A DNA stretch of 64,000 nucleotides from Flavobacterium araucananum (GTDB lineage Bacteria > Bacteroidota > Bacteroidia > Flavobacteriales > Flavobacteriaceae), in the NCBI RefSeq assembly GCF_002222055.1, contig NZ_MUGS01000035.1:51207-115206 (forward strand), written 5' to 3'. A program made the position numbers and the translations under genes. The notes beneath the pieces are model-generated. The model made no database searches and was not told the origin of the DNA. It saw nothing but the letters and a program-made list of their open reading frames with translations. This document shows, piece by piece, positions 45,090 to 53,188 of the stretch (positions are counted from its first letter, which is position 1; each line of letters opens with the position of its first letter).

Positions 45090-45662
45090 TTAGTAATTGA
45101 TGATACCAGCGAGCTGTTGACCAAGGGGAGCAGTCCAATCGATGGCTATTTCAGCAATAATTTGATCAACAGTTGTAATAACCGCTCCAGCCTGTTGCAT
45201 TCTACTAAGAGCGATCTGGTCTCCATATAAAGTATGGGAAGCAGAAGCATCTGCAGATACCTGTACCGTATATCCTTCTTCAAGCATCTGCAAGACAGGG
45301 TAAAGTACACATACTTCTGTTACAATGCCAGCAACAATAAGGTTTTTTCGCCCTAAAGCTTTAACGGCATTATTAAAGCCTTCATGGTGCATTGCATTAA
45401 CAATACCGGGACGTTTAATTCTTGCCTCGTAAGCTTCTGGAAGAATTTCATTTAATTGAGGAATTAGAAGCCCTTGTGCATAGTCTTCCATACTGCTGGT
45501 TAATACGACAGGAATGTTTCCTGCCTTGGCTATTTGGGCTAGTTTGGTTGTGTTTTCTATCAAAAGATTTATGTCATGTGAATGAGTCCAGCCAATAGTA
45601 CCAATCTGATGATCTATTAATATAATTGCAGAATTCTCGGGTGTAAATGCGCCTTTGTGCAT
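45090..45662 (-). CDS. Isochorismatase-family cysteine hydrolase
   Basis: A 190-residue single-domain protein. D17 in ILIDHQIG, K83 in the ARIKRPG segment, and C118 in IVTEVCVLYP fit the Asp-Lys-Cys triad of the nicotinamidase/isochorismatase superfamily. YTVQVSADASAS and a cis-peptide-like GIVTEV turn also match. It hydrolyses an amide or vinyl ether of unknown identity. It is a single gene, divergent from the HxlR regulator at 45842, which may control it. Confidence 0.88.
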   Translation of the reverse strand: MHKGAFTPENSAIILIDHQIGTIGWTHSHDINLLIENTTKLAQIAKAGNIPVVLTSSMEDYAQGLLIPQLNEILPEAYEARIKRPGIVNAMHHEGFNNAVKALGRKNLIVAGIVTEVCVLYPVLQMLEEGYTVQVSADASASHTLYGDQIALSRMQQAGAVITTVDQIIAEIAIDWTAPLGQQLAGIINY

Positions 45663-45841
45663 GATCTTTATTTTTAATTGTTAGTAATGCTCGAAATTAT
45701 AAAGAAAGCTTGCAATCACTATCATGGGTTACAAAAACAATAGTACTTACATTAAGGATAGTTCGTTCACGAGTTTACTTTTCTTATAATTATTTTGGAA
45801 TAGTACAAAATCTAAATAACAAATTTAAAACAACAACAAAT

Positions 45842-46207
45842 ATGGATAATAATAAGTTTAACGGACCTAAAGATTGTGATAAGCTGCGTGTAGCATTAAG
45901 TGATACCCTTACAGTAATTGGAGGTAAATGGAAACTGCCCATTATTTCGGTACTGCTGATGGATGGAGAGAAACAATTCAATCAGTTATCTCGTGAGTTA
46001 CGTATTTCACCACGAATACTGTCAAAGGAATTAGCAGAGCTTGAAATTAATAATTTGGTTTTACGTGTAACCAGAAATACAAAGCCGGTAACGGTGGAGT
46101 ATTCCGCAACGCAGTATTGTGAATCACTTGTAGAGGTTATAATGACGCTAAATGCATGGGGAGTAAAACATAGAGAAGTGATTACTGGTAAAAATTTCCA
46201 AGCTTGA
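45842..46207 (+). CDS. HxlR-family transcriptional regulator
   Basis: 121 residues from the ATG at 45842. Upstream in-frame codons from 45710 lack a convincing start. The winged helix shows DTLTVIGGKWKLPIISVLL, ISPRILSKELAELE and the wing TKPVTVEYSAT, typical of HxlR proteins. Cys14 in the KDCDKL segment near the N-terminus is a position that senses electrophiles or oxidants in several members. It is divergent from the isochorismatase-like gene. Confidence 0.9.
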   Translation: MDNNKFNGPKDCDKLRVALSDTLTVIGGKWKLPIISVLLMDGEKQFNQLSRELRISPRILSKELAELEINNLVLRVTRNTKPVTVEYSATQYCESLVEVIMTLNAWGVKHREVITGKNFQA

Positions 46208-46283
46208 TAAATGGTCTTAAAAGAAAAATATTTTAAACTTTATAGAAAACTAATATCCTAAGGTACTATTTACCTTTGCTCAT

Positions 46284-46343
46284 TACCATTAATTGGCTCT
46301 TGAGCTATAATTATTGTATTTGCTTGCAATGTGGTTAATGGTA
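46284..46343. promoter_or_regulatory. 9-bp inverted repeat upstream of the AraC-type gene
   Basis: TACCATTAA (46284-46292) and TTAATGGTA (46335-46343) are perfect inverted copies 42 bases apart. A smaller pair AAGGTA/TACCTT lies at 46260-46276. The gene's ATG follows 26 bases later. These could be operator half-sites for autoregulation. Confidence 0.35.
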
Positions 46344-46368
46344 CCTTTAAATTCTTTAAATTTAGGTT

Positions 46369-47232
46369 ATGAAAAAAATGATTAAAGTTCCAACTTCACT
46401 AATCAGCGGTCCTGCGCCGCAGAATGCATTAATGCTGGACGGCTGTTCTGTTATTGAGCAGTGTATTCATAGTATGGAAGTTAAAGGCACCATGTATTTG
46501 GAGCAGCATTTACTGCTTATTGTACTGGATGGATCTGTTACTTTAACCTATGGTAAGCAGGAATATAAAGTTGGGAAGAATGAGATGATTCTGTTAAAAA
46601 AAGCAACGGCAGTTAAGTACGATAAGATCGGGAATCCTGAAAATGATAATATTTATGACAGCCTGATGTTCAGCATTAAAGATGATCTTTTGAAATCATT
46701 TCTGGCTACCAGCGATATTAAGATTCCAAAAATTGAAGGTGAAATTAAAACGGGTGTTTATCCAATGAATGAATGTCTGGTTGCCTTTGCACATTCAATG
46801 AAGCCCTACTTTTTTGACCATTCGATAGTACATCCCGGGCAGCTGCGCCTGAAAATAATGGAATTGTTATACGATGTGGCTGATGGTAATCGTAATATGT
46901 TCCTGCAGATTCTTCAATTGCATGAACCCGTAAAAGCAGATATAGCACATGTGGTAGAACAGCATTATGCATCACCAATTTCACTTTCAGAATTGGCCTA
47001 TTTATCAGGAAGAAGCCTTTCTAGTTTTAAGAGAGATTTTCAGGGAATTTATAATATGACACCCGCCTTGTGGATTCGTGAAAAAAGATTGGAAAAAGCT
47101 AAAGAAATGCTGGAAACTACTATAATGCCGGTATCGGATATCTGTTATACTTTAGGCTTTGAAAATGTATCTCATTTTTCAAGAATATTCAAAGAATTTC
47201 ATGGGCAGGCACCAACGCTATTTAGAAATTAA
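46369..47232 (+). CDS. AraC-family transcriptional regulator
   Basis: A 287-residue protein with an N-terminal sensing cupin of the ExsA-like kind (about 20-160; LLIVLDGSVTLTYGKQEY) and a C-terminal double helix-turn-helix (about 186-287). The latter contains ISLSELAYLSGRSLSSFKRDF and the second-helix signature VSDICYTLGFENVSHFSRIFKEFHG. It is followed 20 bases later by the NAD(P)-binding gene and probably controls it and/or the cluster. Confidence 0.92.
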   Translation: MKKMIKVPTSLISGPAPQNALMLDGCSVIEQCIHSMEVKGTMYLEQHLLLIVLDGSVTLTYGKQEYKVGKNEMILLKKATAVKYDKIGNPENDNIYDSLMFSIKDDLLKSFLATSDIKIPKIEGEIKTGVYPMNECLVAFAHSMKPYFFDHSIVHPGQLRLKIMELLYDVADGNRNMFLQILQLHEPVKADIAHVVEQHYASPISLSELAYLSGRSLSSFKRDFQGIYNMTPALWIREKRLEKAKEMLETTIMPVSDICYTLGFENVSHFSRIFKEFHGQAPTLFRN

Positions 47233-47252
47233 ATCAATTTAAATGTAGACTT

Positions 47253-47897
47253 ATGAGAGTATTAGTAATAGGATCAAATGGTCGTGTAGGTACTGGGTTA
47301 GTCCAAAAACTTGCTGATCACAATTATACCGTTCTGGCAGGATCAAGAGATGCCGGTACAGAAAAAGATTTGCAAAAAAATATAAAAAAAGTTTCTTTTG
47401 ATTTGTTGTGGGATGTAGAAGATATGACACAGGTTATGAAAGATAATATTGATGCGGTATTTTTTGTTTCAGGCTCACGTGGGAAAAATTTATTGCAGAT
47501 CGATCTGCACGGCGCGGTCAAAACTATGCAGGCAGCTGAAAAAGCAGGCGTGAAAAGATATATTATGTTAAGTTCGGTATTTGCTTTAGATCCCACGCGT
47601 TGGAAAGAAGCATTTTTTAAGGATCTCACAGACTACAACATTGCCAAACATTATGCTGATTTATACCTGAGTACTCAGACAAAATTAGACTATACCATTT
47701 TACAGCCCGGAGCATTAAAAGAAGAAGTCGGTAGCGGTAAGATTACTACTGCCATTAAGAATGCAGGATCTAATTCTATTGCCAATGTAGTAGATACGCT
47801 GCTGGCTGTCTTAGAGAATGATTCGACCATTAAAAAAGTTGTGATGATTCACGATGGAGAAACTCCTATCAAAGAAGCCTTGACACAATTAAGATAA
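47253..47897 (+). CDS. NAD(P)-binding atypical SDR (NmrA/YwnB-like)
   Basis: A 214-residue Rossmann protein. VIGSNGRVGTGLVQKL near the start binds the dinucleotide, and VKRYIMLSSVFALDP and LDYTILQPGAL are typical of the small NAD(P)H-binding group. A redox-sensing or reductase role is possible. It is downstream of the AraC gene and upstream of the deacylase gene on the same strand. Confidence 0.87.
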   Translation: MRVLVIGSNGRVGTGLVQKLADHNYTVLAGSRDAGTEKDLQKNIKKVSFDLLWDVEDMTQVMKDNIDAVFFVSGSRGKNLLQIDLHGAVKTMQAAEKAGVKRYIMLSSVFALDPTRWKEAFFKDLTDYNIAKHYADLYLSTQTKLDYTILQPGALKEEVGSGKITTAIKNAGSNSIANVVDTLLAVLENDSTIKKVVMIHDGETPIKEALTQLR

Positions 47898-47922
47898 AAA
47901 ATTCATTATATTCTTTTTATAA

Positions 47923-48393
47923 ATGATTCCCAAAACCAATGCAGCCAGAATTTTAGACGGGCTAAATATTTCCTATGAACTTAGAGCTTATCAGGTTGAT
48001 CCGGATCATCAAAACGCTCAGGAAGTAGCAGAAGCCATTGGTGTTGCGCCAGAGAAAATTTATAAAACGCTGGTTTTAAAAGGGCAGAAAGATCCTTATT
48101 TGGTTGCTGTTATACCCGGAAATGCTCATTTAGATTTAAAGAAAATAGCCAGGGCATCAAATAATAAAAGCTGTGAAATGCTTGCTATGAAAGATTTACA
48201 GGCTGTTACAGGTTATATCAGAGGAGGCTGTTCACCAATAGGAATGAAAAAAATATTTCCGACCTATATCGAAGAACTTGCCATTTTAGAAGACAGCATT
48301 ATTATAAGTGCCGGAAAAAAAGGTTTTCAAATTGTTATTGAGCCCACTGATCTTGCCAAAAGTATAAATGCCAATTTTAATGATCTGGTTTAA
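47923..48393 (+). CDS. ybaK: YbaK/EbsC-type Cys-tRNA(Pro) deacylase
   Basis: A 156-residue protein. MIPKTNAARILDGLNISYE at the start (here in part), APEKIYKTLVLKG, VIPGNAHLDLKKIA and GYIRGGCSPIGMKK match YbaK almost segment by segment. K45 in the KTLV element is the key Lys. It hydrolyses mischarged Cys-tRNA(Pro) in the cytoplasm. Its place here looks opportunistic; the spacer to the previous gene is 25 bases. Confidence 0.92.
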   Translation: MIPKTNAARILDGLNISYELRAYQVDPDHQNAQEVAEAIGVAPEKIYKTLVLKGQKDPYLVAVIPGNAHLDLKKIARASNNKSCEMLAMKDLQAVTGYIRGGCSPIGMKKIFPTYIEELAILEDSIIISAGKKGFQIVIEPTDLAKSINANFNDLV

Positions 48394-48498
48394 ACTTAAA
48401 AAGGATTAAAAAAAATATGCTGTCTTTTGCATGCTAAATTGGACTTAATAGAAAAAATATTTGGTCTTTAAAGAAAATTCGCTCTTGCCTTTCAGTTG

Positions 48499-48506
48499 TA
48501 ATTTTG
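48499..48506 (+). promoter_or_regulatory. -10 box (TAATTTTG)
   Basis: Matches TAnnTTTG, 25 bases before the ATG at 48532. The -35 is weak. It suggests a fresh unit starting with the NTF2-like gene. Confidence 0.5.
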
Positions 48507-48531
48507 CTGCATAACTTTTAGAAATATAATT

Positions 48532-48918
48532 ATGTCAGTAAACAAAAACATTAATACGGTTCAGGATTATGAAGATGTATTAGCCGTTGTGGAAGGTTAT
48601 GTCCACGGATTGAAAACAGGAAGTGTTGAACAATTAAAAAAAACATTTCATAAAGATGCCGTTATGTACGGTCATTTAACGAATGATTTATCTCAGGGAA
48701 GTATAGAGAATCTTTACTCTTACGTACAGGAATTTGGTGCGGCGCCCAACATTAAAACCAATTTAACAGTCTTGCATAAAACACCTACTACAGCAGTTGT
48801 AAGAGTAGAAATGGAAAGTGATGCGGCCAACGAAGATTTTACAGATTACCATTCATTAATTAAAATTGACGGGGAGTGGAAAGTAGTTGCCAAACTATTT
48901 CACCTGTACAATAAATAA
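48532..48918 (+). CDS. NTF2/lumazine-binding-like SnoaL-fold protein
   Basis: A 128-residue protein. YEDVLAVVEGYVHGLKTGSVEQLKKTFHKDAVMYG is the helix-strand start of the NTF2-like cone fold (seen here in part), and DYHSLIKIDGEWKVVAKLFHLY is the closing hairpin of the lumazine-binding-like group. Such proteins bind small hydrophobic molecules or act as isomerases; activity is unknown. It is first in a short redox unit with OYE, monooxygenase-like and SDR genes. Confidence 0.82.
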   Translation: MSVNKNINTVQDYEDVLAVVEGYVHGLKTGSVEQLKKTFHKDAVMYGHLTNDLSQGSIENLYSYVQEFGAAPNIKTNLTVLHKTPTTAVVRVEMESDAANEDFTDYHSLIKIDGEWKVVAKLFHLYNK

Positions 48919-48945
48919 TTTATAAAACTATTGCAATCAAGTGTT

Positions 48946-48972
48946 ACCGGAAGTGAATTTTTTGCTTCCGGT
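48946..48972. other. Hairpin between the NTF2-like and OYE genes
   Basis: ACCGGAAG (48946-48953) pairs with CTTCCGGT (48965-48972) around an 11-base T-rich loop. No T-tract follows, so it is more likely an mRNA structure or attenuator than a terminator. Confidence 0.45.
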
Positions 48973-48999
48973 GATCCTTTGCAATTAAAAATATTGAAT

Positions 49000-50070
49000 A
49001 TGTCAAAATTATTTAGTCCGCTGACTATAAAATCAGTGACTTTTAGAAATAGAATTGTCACTTCTCCCATGTGTATGTATATGGCCGAAGATGGCTTTGC
49101 CAGTAATTGGCACTTGGTTCATTACGGGTCAAGAGCTATTGGAGGCGCGGGCACTGTAATGCTGGAAGCCACAGCCATTAGAGCTGACGGGCGTATTGGA
49201 ACAGGTGATTTAGGAATCTGGAAAGACGAACATATTGCGCTTCTTGCCCAGGTTGCTTCCTTTATTAAAAGTAGCGGAAGTGTTGCCGCAATTCAATTAG
49301 CACACTCAGGAAGAAAAGGAAGTACATGGGCTTCAGGAAGAGAAAGCCGTCCTCTAAAGGCAGATGATGAAAAGGGCTGGGAAGTCATTGCACCTTCAGC
49401 TATTGCGTTTTCATCAGATCATCAGACTCCGCGGGAAATGACTCTGGAAGATATTGAGGACATAAAACAAGCTTTTGTCGATGCAGCAGTAAGAGCGTTG
49501 AAAGCAGGTTTTGAATTGATTGAAATTCATAGTGCGCATGGTTATTTACTCAATGAATTTTTATCCCCTATTCCAAATAAAAGAACAGATCATTATGGCG
49601 GAAGCCGTGAGAACCGTACCAGATTATTGTTTGAGATTATAGAAAAAGTAAAAGAAGTTTGGCCATCTGATCTACCAATTGCGGTTCGTATATCTGCCAC
49701 AGACTGGAGTGGAGAAGGCTGGAAATCAGAAGATTCCATCTGGTTGAGTACAAAACTGTCAGAAGCAGGAATCGATATTGTTGATGTTTCAACAGGAGGA
49801 ACCATTCCGGAGGCTAAAATTACTGTTGGAGCAAGTTATCAGCTTCCTTTTGCAAGTGCTATCAAACGCGAAGTGAAAGACACTTTATTGGTTGGTACTG
49901 TAGGAATGATTACCAGTTCACAACAAGCAGAGACAATACTCATTAACGGTGATGCAGATCTCATTTTTGTAGGCCGCGAGCTCTTAAGAAATCCTTATTT
50001 CCCTCTGGAAGCAGCAAAAGAACTTCGTTCGGAAATACCTGCACCTAAGGCTTATGAAATGGCTTTTTAA
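49000..50070 (+). CDS. namA: Old Yellow Enzyme-family NADPH:flavin oxidoreductase (YqjM/NamA-like)
   Basis: 356 residues from the ATG at 49000; a TTG at 48931 is in frame but lies before the hairpin. The FMN-dependent TIM barrel shows IVTSPMCMY at the FMN-thiol region, AIQLAHSGRKGS, HSAHGYLLNEFLSP and DHYGGSRENR, all marks of the YqjM class. It reduces activated alkenes and quinones, protecting from electrophiles. It sits between NTF2-like and monooxygenase-like genes. A broken paralogue lies at 58084. Confidence 0.92.
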   Translation: MSKLFSPLTIKSVTFRNRIVTSPMCMYMAEDGFASNWHLVHYGSRAIGGAGTVMLEATAIRADGRIGTGDLGIWKDEHIALLAQVASFIKSSGSVAAIQLAHSGRKGSTWASGRESRPLKADDEKGWEVIAPSAIAFSSDHQTPREMTLEDIEDIKQAFVDAAVRALKAGFELIEIHSAHGYLLNEFLSPIPNKRTDHYGGSRENRTRLLFEIIEKVKEVWPSDLPIAVRISATDWSGEGWKSEDSIWLSTKLSEAGIDIVDVSTGGTIPEAKITVGASYQLPFASAIKREVKDTLLVGTVGMITSSQQAETILINGDADLIFVGRELLRNPYFPLEAAKELRSEIPAPKAYEMAF

Positions 50071-50088
50071 AATTAAACACAAATTATT

Positions 50089-50367
50089 ATGAGTATTTAT
50101 TTAACAGTAATCGTAAAGACAAAACAGGAGTATCATCAAGAAATAAAAAATATGTTATATGGCCTGCCTGAATTATCCAGGAAAGAAAAGGCTTGTATCG
50201 CCTATGATGTTCATCAGAGTATTGATGATGAGAATACCTTTATACTAAATGAAGAGTGGGAAAGTCTTGAAGGACTGGATCTGCATAACGGACAGCCTTA
50301 TTCGAAAGTATTTTTTGACTCGTTTGATAAGCTGCAGGAAAAACCTATAATTTATCTTTCGGAATAA
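50089..50367 (+). CDS. Antibiotic-biosynthesis-monooxygenase (ABM)-like small protein
   Basis: A 92-residue ferredoxin-like fold. YLTVIVKTKQEYHQEIKNML, ACIAYDVHQSIDDENTFIL and NEEWES fit the ABM family, whose members include quinol monooxygenases such as YgiN. The usual His of the C-terminal helix is not clear. It follows the OYE gene by 18 bases. Confidence 0.78.
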   Translation: MSIYLTVIVKTKQEYHQEIKNMLYGLPELSRKEKACIAYDVHQSIDDENTFILNEEWESLEGLDLHNGQPYSKVFFDSFDKLQEKPIIYLSE

Positions 50368-50414
50368 TCTTTTTAGGGATTTTCGAAATTTATTTTAAAA
50401 CAAAAAAATAGAAG

Positions 50415-51158
50415 ATGAAAAAATTAAATGAATCAGTTACAATTATAACAGGAGCTTCATCAGGAATTGGAGCTGCTACAGCTTTAAAACTCGCAAAGGC
50501 CGGAAGTAAAATTATCCTGGTAGCAAGAGCCGATGACAAAATTGAAAAGGTAAAACAAGAGATTGAAAAAGACGGAGGCCAGGCAGAATTATTTATTGCC
50601 GATGTAACCAACTTTGAACAAATGAAAGCTATGGCAGCATTTGCTATTGAAAAGTATGGCAGAATTGATAATCTGGTAAACAATGCAGGTTTGATGCTTT
50701 TCTCTCAATGGAAAGATGCGGCAATAGAGGAGTGGAACGCGATGATTGATACCAATATTAAAGGATACCTAAACGCGATTGCAGCAGTTCTGCCAAAGTT
50801 ACTCGAACAGCAATCAGGACATATACTTAATATGGGATCTGTGGCAGGCATAAATATTAATGAAGGAGCAGGTGTATATCATGGGACTAAATTTTTTGTA
50901 AGAGCTATAACCGAAAGTCTAAGAAAGGAAGTAGCTGTTCATAAAGGAATCAAGATAAGTTTGATAAGCCCCGGAGTGATTAATACCGGATGGGCAGATA
51001 AAGTAACCAATAAGGAAGGAGCAGCAATTGCAGCAGAACTTAACAAAGGAGCTATTGAGTCTCAAGACGTGGCAGAAGCAGTTTTATTTGCCTTTAGTCA
51101 GCCGGAGAATGTCAGTATCAATGATATTGTGATTAGTCCAACTTCTCAAAACTGGTAA
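50415..51158 (+). CDS. Classical SDR-family oxidoreductase
   Basis: A 247-residue protein with the full classical set: GASSGIG at 14-20, NNAG, catalytic Ser in NMGSVAG, and Tyr-Lys in YHGTKF. The NADP preference is suggested by Arg after the second strand (VARADD). It is the last gene of the OYE unit, 47 bases after the ABM-like gene. Substrate unknown. Confidence 0.9.
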   Translation: MKKLNESVTIITGASSGIGAATALKLAKAGSKIILVARADDKIEKVKQEIEKDGGQAELFIADVTNFEQMKAMAAFAIEKYGRIDNLVNNAGLMLFSQWKDAAIEEWNAMIDTNIKGYLNAIAAVLPKLLEQQSGHILNMGSVAGININEGAGVYHGTKFFVRAITESLRKEVAVHKGIKISLISPGVINTGWADKVTNKEGAAIAAELNKGAIESQDVAEAVLFAFSQPENVSINDIVISPTSQNW

Positions 51159-51249
51159 TTCAAAGAATGAGGGTTTAAATCATTTTCCCATAACAGTATC
51201 TAGAACTCCTTGTAATTTCTCATTAGAAAATAATTTTTTATGTAAATAG

Positions 51250-51291
51250 AAAGATCAGCGGTTTAAATCCTATTTTAAACCGCTGATCTTT
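51250..51291. terminator. Strong bidirectional terminator
   Basis: An 18-bp perfect stem (51250-51267 with 51274-51291) and 6-base loop are followed by T's on the plus strand. It ends the OYE-SDR unit and also lies just past the minus-strand dehydrogenase remnant. Confidence 0.9.
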
Positions 51292-51341
51292 TTTAGTATC
51301 GTTTTTTTTAATCTTGTATTTATAACAGTCTTTTACGACAA

Positions 51342-51611
51342 TTATAGTTGTACCACAATTTTGCCAAACTGCTGGTTGGACTCTAAATAGTTATGAGCAT
51401 CAACAATTTGATCCAATTCAAAAACTTTATCAACAATTGGTTTGAGTTTTCCTTCTGTGACTCCTTTATCTATAAAAGTGATGGCTTGCAGCAGCACTTC
51501 AATATTGCCCAAAACTTCGATTGCAGAATATCCTCTAATAGTTGGTGTTTTCATAAGAACATCAAACGCAGGAAAACTGGCAGGTTCAGCACTAAGTGCC
51601 AATTGTGGGAT
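51342..51611 (-). pseudogene. C-terminal remnant of a quinone-reductase/zinc-type dehydrogenase gene
   Basis: The minus strand encodes about 90 residues that match the end of medium-chain dehydrogenases of the quinone-oxidoreductase type: ALSAEPASFPAFDVLMKTPTIRGY (seen in part), GKLKPIVDKVFELDQIVDAHNYLES and GKIVVQL. The catalytic and nucleotide-binding domains, over two thirds of the protein, are absent. The break lies about 20 bases from the HxlR start at 51631, suggesting deletion of a formerly divergent gene pair. Confidence 0.8.
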
Positions 51612-51630
51612 ACATACAAAAAAGTGCGTG

Positions 51631-51993
51631 ATGAGTATAATTAAAGAAAATTCAACTAATAACCTTAATAGAAGATTCCTGTCTGACTGCGATATGACCT
51701 ATGCCGTTGAACTCATCGGGGGGAGATGGAAAATCTTAATTCTGGTAAATCTGGCAGGCGGTGCATTGCGTTATGGAGAATTGAAACGTAAAATTGAAAA
51801 AGTTACCGAGCGTATGCTTACCCTTCAATTAAGAGAGTTAGAAAATGATGGAATTGTCACTAGAACCGTTTTTCCTGAGGTACCGCCCAGAGTGCAGTAT
51901 GAGCTTACTGAGATTGGAGAAAAACTCGTTCCTATTTGTCTTCAATTAAGTGATTGGGGCACGCTGCACAGGAAAACACCTAAAACGAAATAA
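51631..51993 (+). CDS. HxlR-family transcriptional regulator (second copy)
   Basis: 120 residues from the ATG at 51631. FLSDCDMTYAVELIGGRWKILIL, VTERMLTLQLRELE and the wing PPRVQYELTEIGEKL are HxlR marks. Cys20 in the SDCDMT element is the likely redox-sensing Cys. It was probably divergent from the dehydrogenase whose remnant abuts its start, so its original target seems lost. Confidence 0.9.
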   Translation: MSIIKENSTNNLNRRFLSDCDMTYAVELIGGRWKILILVNLAGGALRYGELKRKIEKVTERMLTLQLRELENDGIVTRTVFPEVPPRVQYELTEIGEKLVPICLQLSDWGTLHRKTPKTK

Positions 51994-52092
51994 GAACTTT
52001 TAAAGTAATTGGTAGGAGTGTGCAAGCCGAAGATGCTATATAATGAATACATTTTTTTATACCTTACGTGACTTAATGTAATTATCGAATCC

Positions 52093-52674
52093 ATGCATGA
52101 AAAATTAATAACATACATTAACCAGTATGCTACTTCACCTTTAACGAGTGAAGATAAGGAGTTAATTACAGCTGCTTTTCAACCCAAAAAATTACGCAAA
52201 AAACAATACTTTCTGCAAGAGGGAGATGTATGTAAATATGTAGGCTTTATTACAAAAGGTGCCATGAGGCAGTACAGCGTAGATGAAAAAGGAGTAGAAC
52301 ATATTACGCATTTATATATTGAAAACTGGTGGGCATGTGACCGTGAAAGTGCTGTTATGCTTACAATATCAAAATATAATATTGATGCCTGGGAGGACAC
52401 TGAGATGCTTGTAATTAATGTGGCAGATATGCTTAATTTGATGGGTAAAATACCTTCATTTGGAGAAATGACAAGATTAATGGATCAAAAAAGTTTTATC
52501 GCTTCACAGCGCAGATTAAGCTCAACGATCAGCAATTCTGCAGAGAAACGTTACGAAGAGTTTACGAAAAACCATCCAGAGCTAATTCAAAGATTTCCTC
52601 AGCATATTATAGCCTCTTTTTTGGGAATTACAAAGGAAACTTTAAGCCGAATCAGAAAAAAAACAATAAGATAA
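52093..52674 (+). CDS. Crp/Fnr-family transcriptional regulator
   Basis: A 193-residue protein with an N-terminal cNMP-like barrel (KKQYFLQEGDVCKYVGFITKGAM, in part) and a shortened C-terminal helix-turn-helix (PQHIIASFLGITKETLSRIRKK). The usual cyclic-nucleotide-binding Arg-Ser pair is not evident; many Bacteroidota members of this group have no known ligand. Its terminator contains a TTGAC-N4-GTCAA palindrome that lies upstream of the doxX-pirin genes. Confidence 0.9.
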   Translation: MHEKLITYINQYATSPLTSEDKELITAAFQPKKLRKKQYFLQEGDVCKYVGFITKGAMRQYSVDEKGVEHITHLYIENWWACDRESAVMLTISKYNIDAWEDTEMLVINVADMLNLMGKIPSFGEMTRLMDQKSFIASQRRLSSTISNSAEKRYEEFTKNHPELIQRFPQHIIASFLGITKETLSRIRKKTIR

Positions 52675-52698
52675 TTTTTATTAAAAACTTACTTCTGG

Positions 52699-52728
52699 AA
52701 AAACCGTTGACATTTGTCAACGGTTTTT
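52699..52728 (+). terminator. Terminator of the Crp/Fnr gene, containing a TTGAC palindrome
   Basis: A 14-bp perfect stem (52699-52712 with 52715-52728) has a 2-base apex and a T-tract to 52731. Its core TTGACATTTGTCAA (52707-52720) has the same TTGAC-N4-GTCAA form as 44037-44050, so it may double as an operator. Confidence 0.85.
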
Positions 52729-52820
52729 TTTATCATATCGCATCGTTTGGGTACTGGTTTCTGCTGCAACTTTGCCATGATATTAACAAACAAATAGTAA
52801 AAATTTAAAAAATTGTAAAA

Positions 52821-53183
52821 ATGAAAACAAACAAAATTATTTATTGGACAACGACAGGAATTATAACAGGTATGATGCTTTTTAGTGCACTGGGTTATTT
52901 TACTAATGAAAATATGAAAGCTTCGATTGCACATCTGGGTTTTCCTGATTATTTCAGAATTGAACTTGGGATTCTAAAAATTCTGGGAGCTTTAGTTCTT
53001 ATAATTCCAATATTTTCTAATAAAACCAAAGCATTGGCTTATTTCGGATTTACACTGACCTTCATTTCTGCTTTTATTGCACATTATGCTATTGGCGATA
53101 CTGCTTCTGTGGTTATGATGCCTGTAATTTTTCAAGTTATTTTGATTGTTTCTTATACTTTTCACAATAAATTAAAAGCATAA
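52821..53183 (+). CDS. DoxX-family membrane protein
   Basis: A 120-residue protein with four hydrophobic segments (about 8-25, 45-62, 72-90, 98-114). LGFPDYFRIELGILKILGAL (in part) and the LAYFGFTLTFISAFIAHYAIGD helix pair match DoxX-like proteins. It is an inner-membrane protein of uncertain role, often linked to oxidative or thiol stress. It is first of a short unit with pirin and the broken FMN reductase (5 and 4 bases apart). Confidence 0.85.
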   Translation: MKTNKIIYWTTTGIITGMMLFSALGYFTNENMKASIAHLGFPDYFRIELGILKILGALVLIIPIFSNKTKALAYFGFTLTFISAFIAHYAIGDTASVVMMPVIFQVILIVSYTFHNKLKA

Positions 53184-53188
53184 TTACG

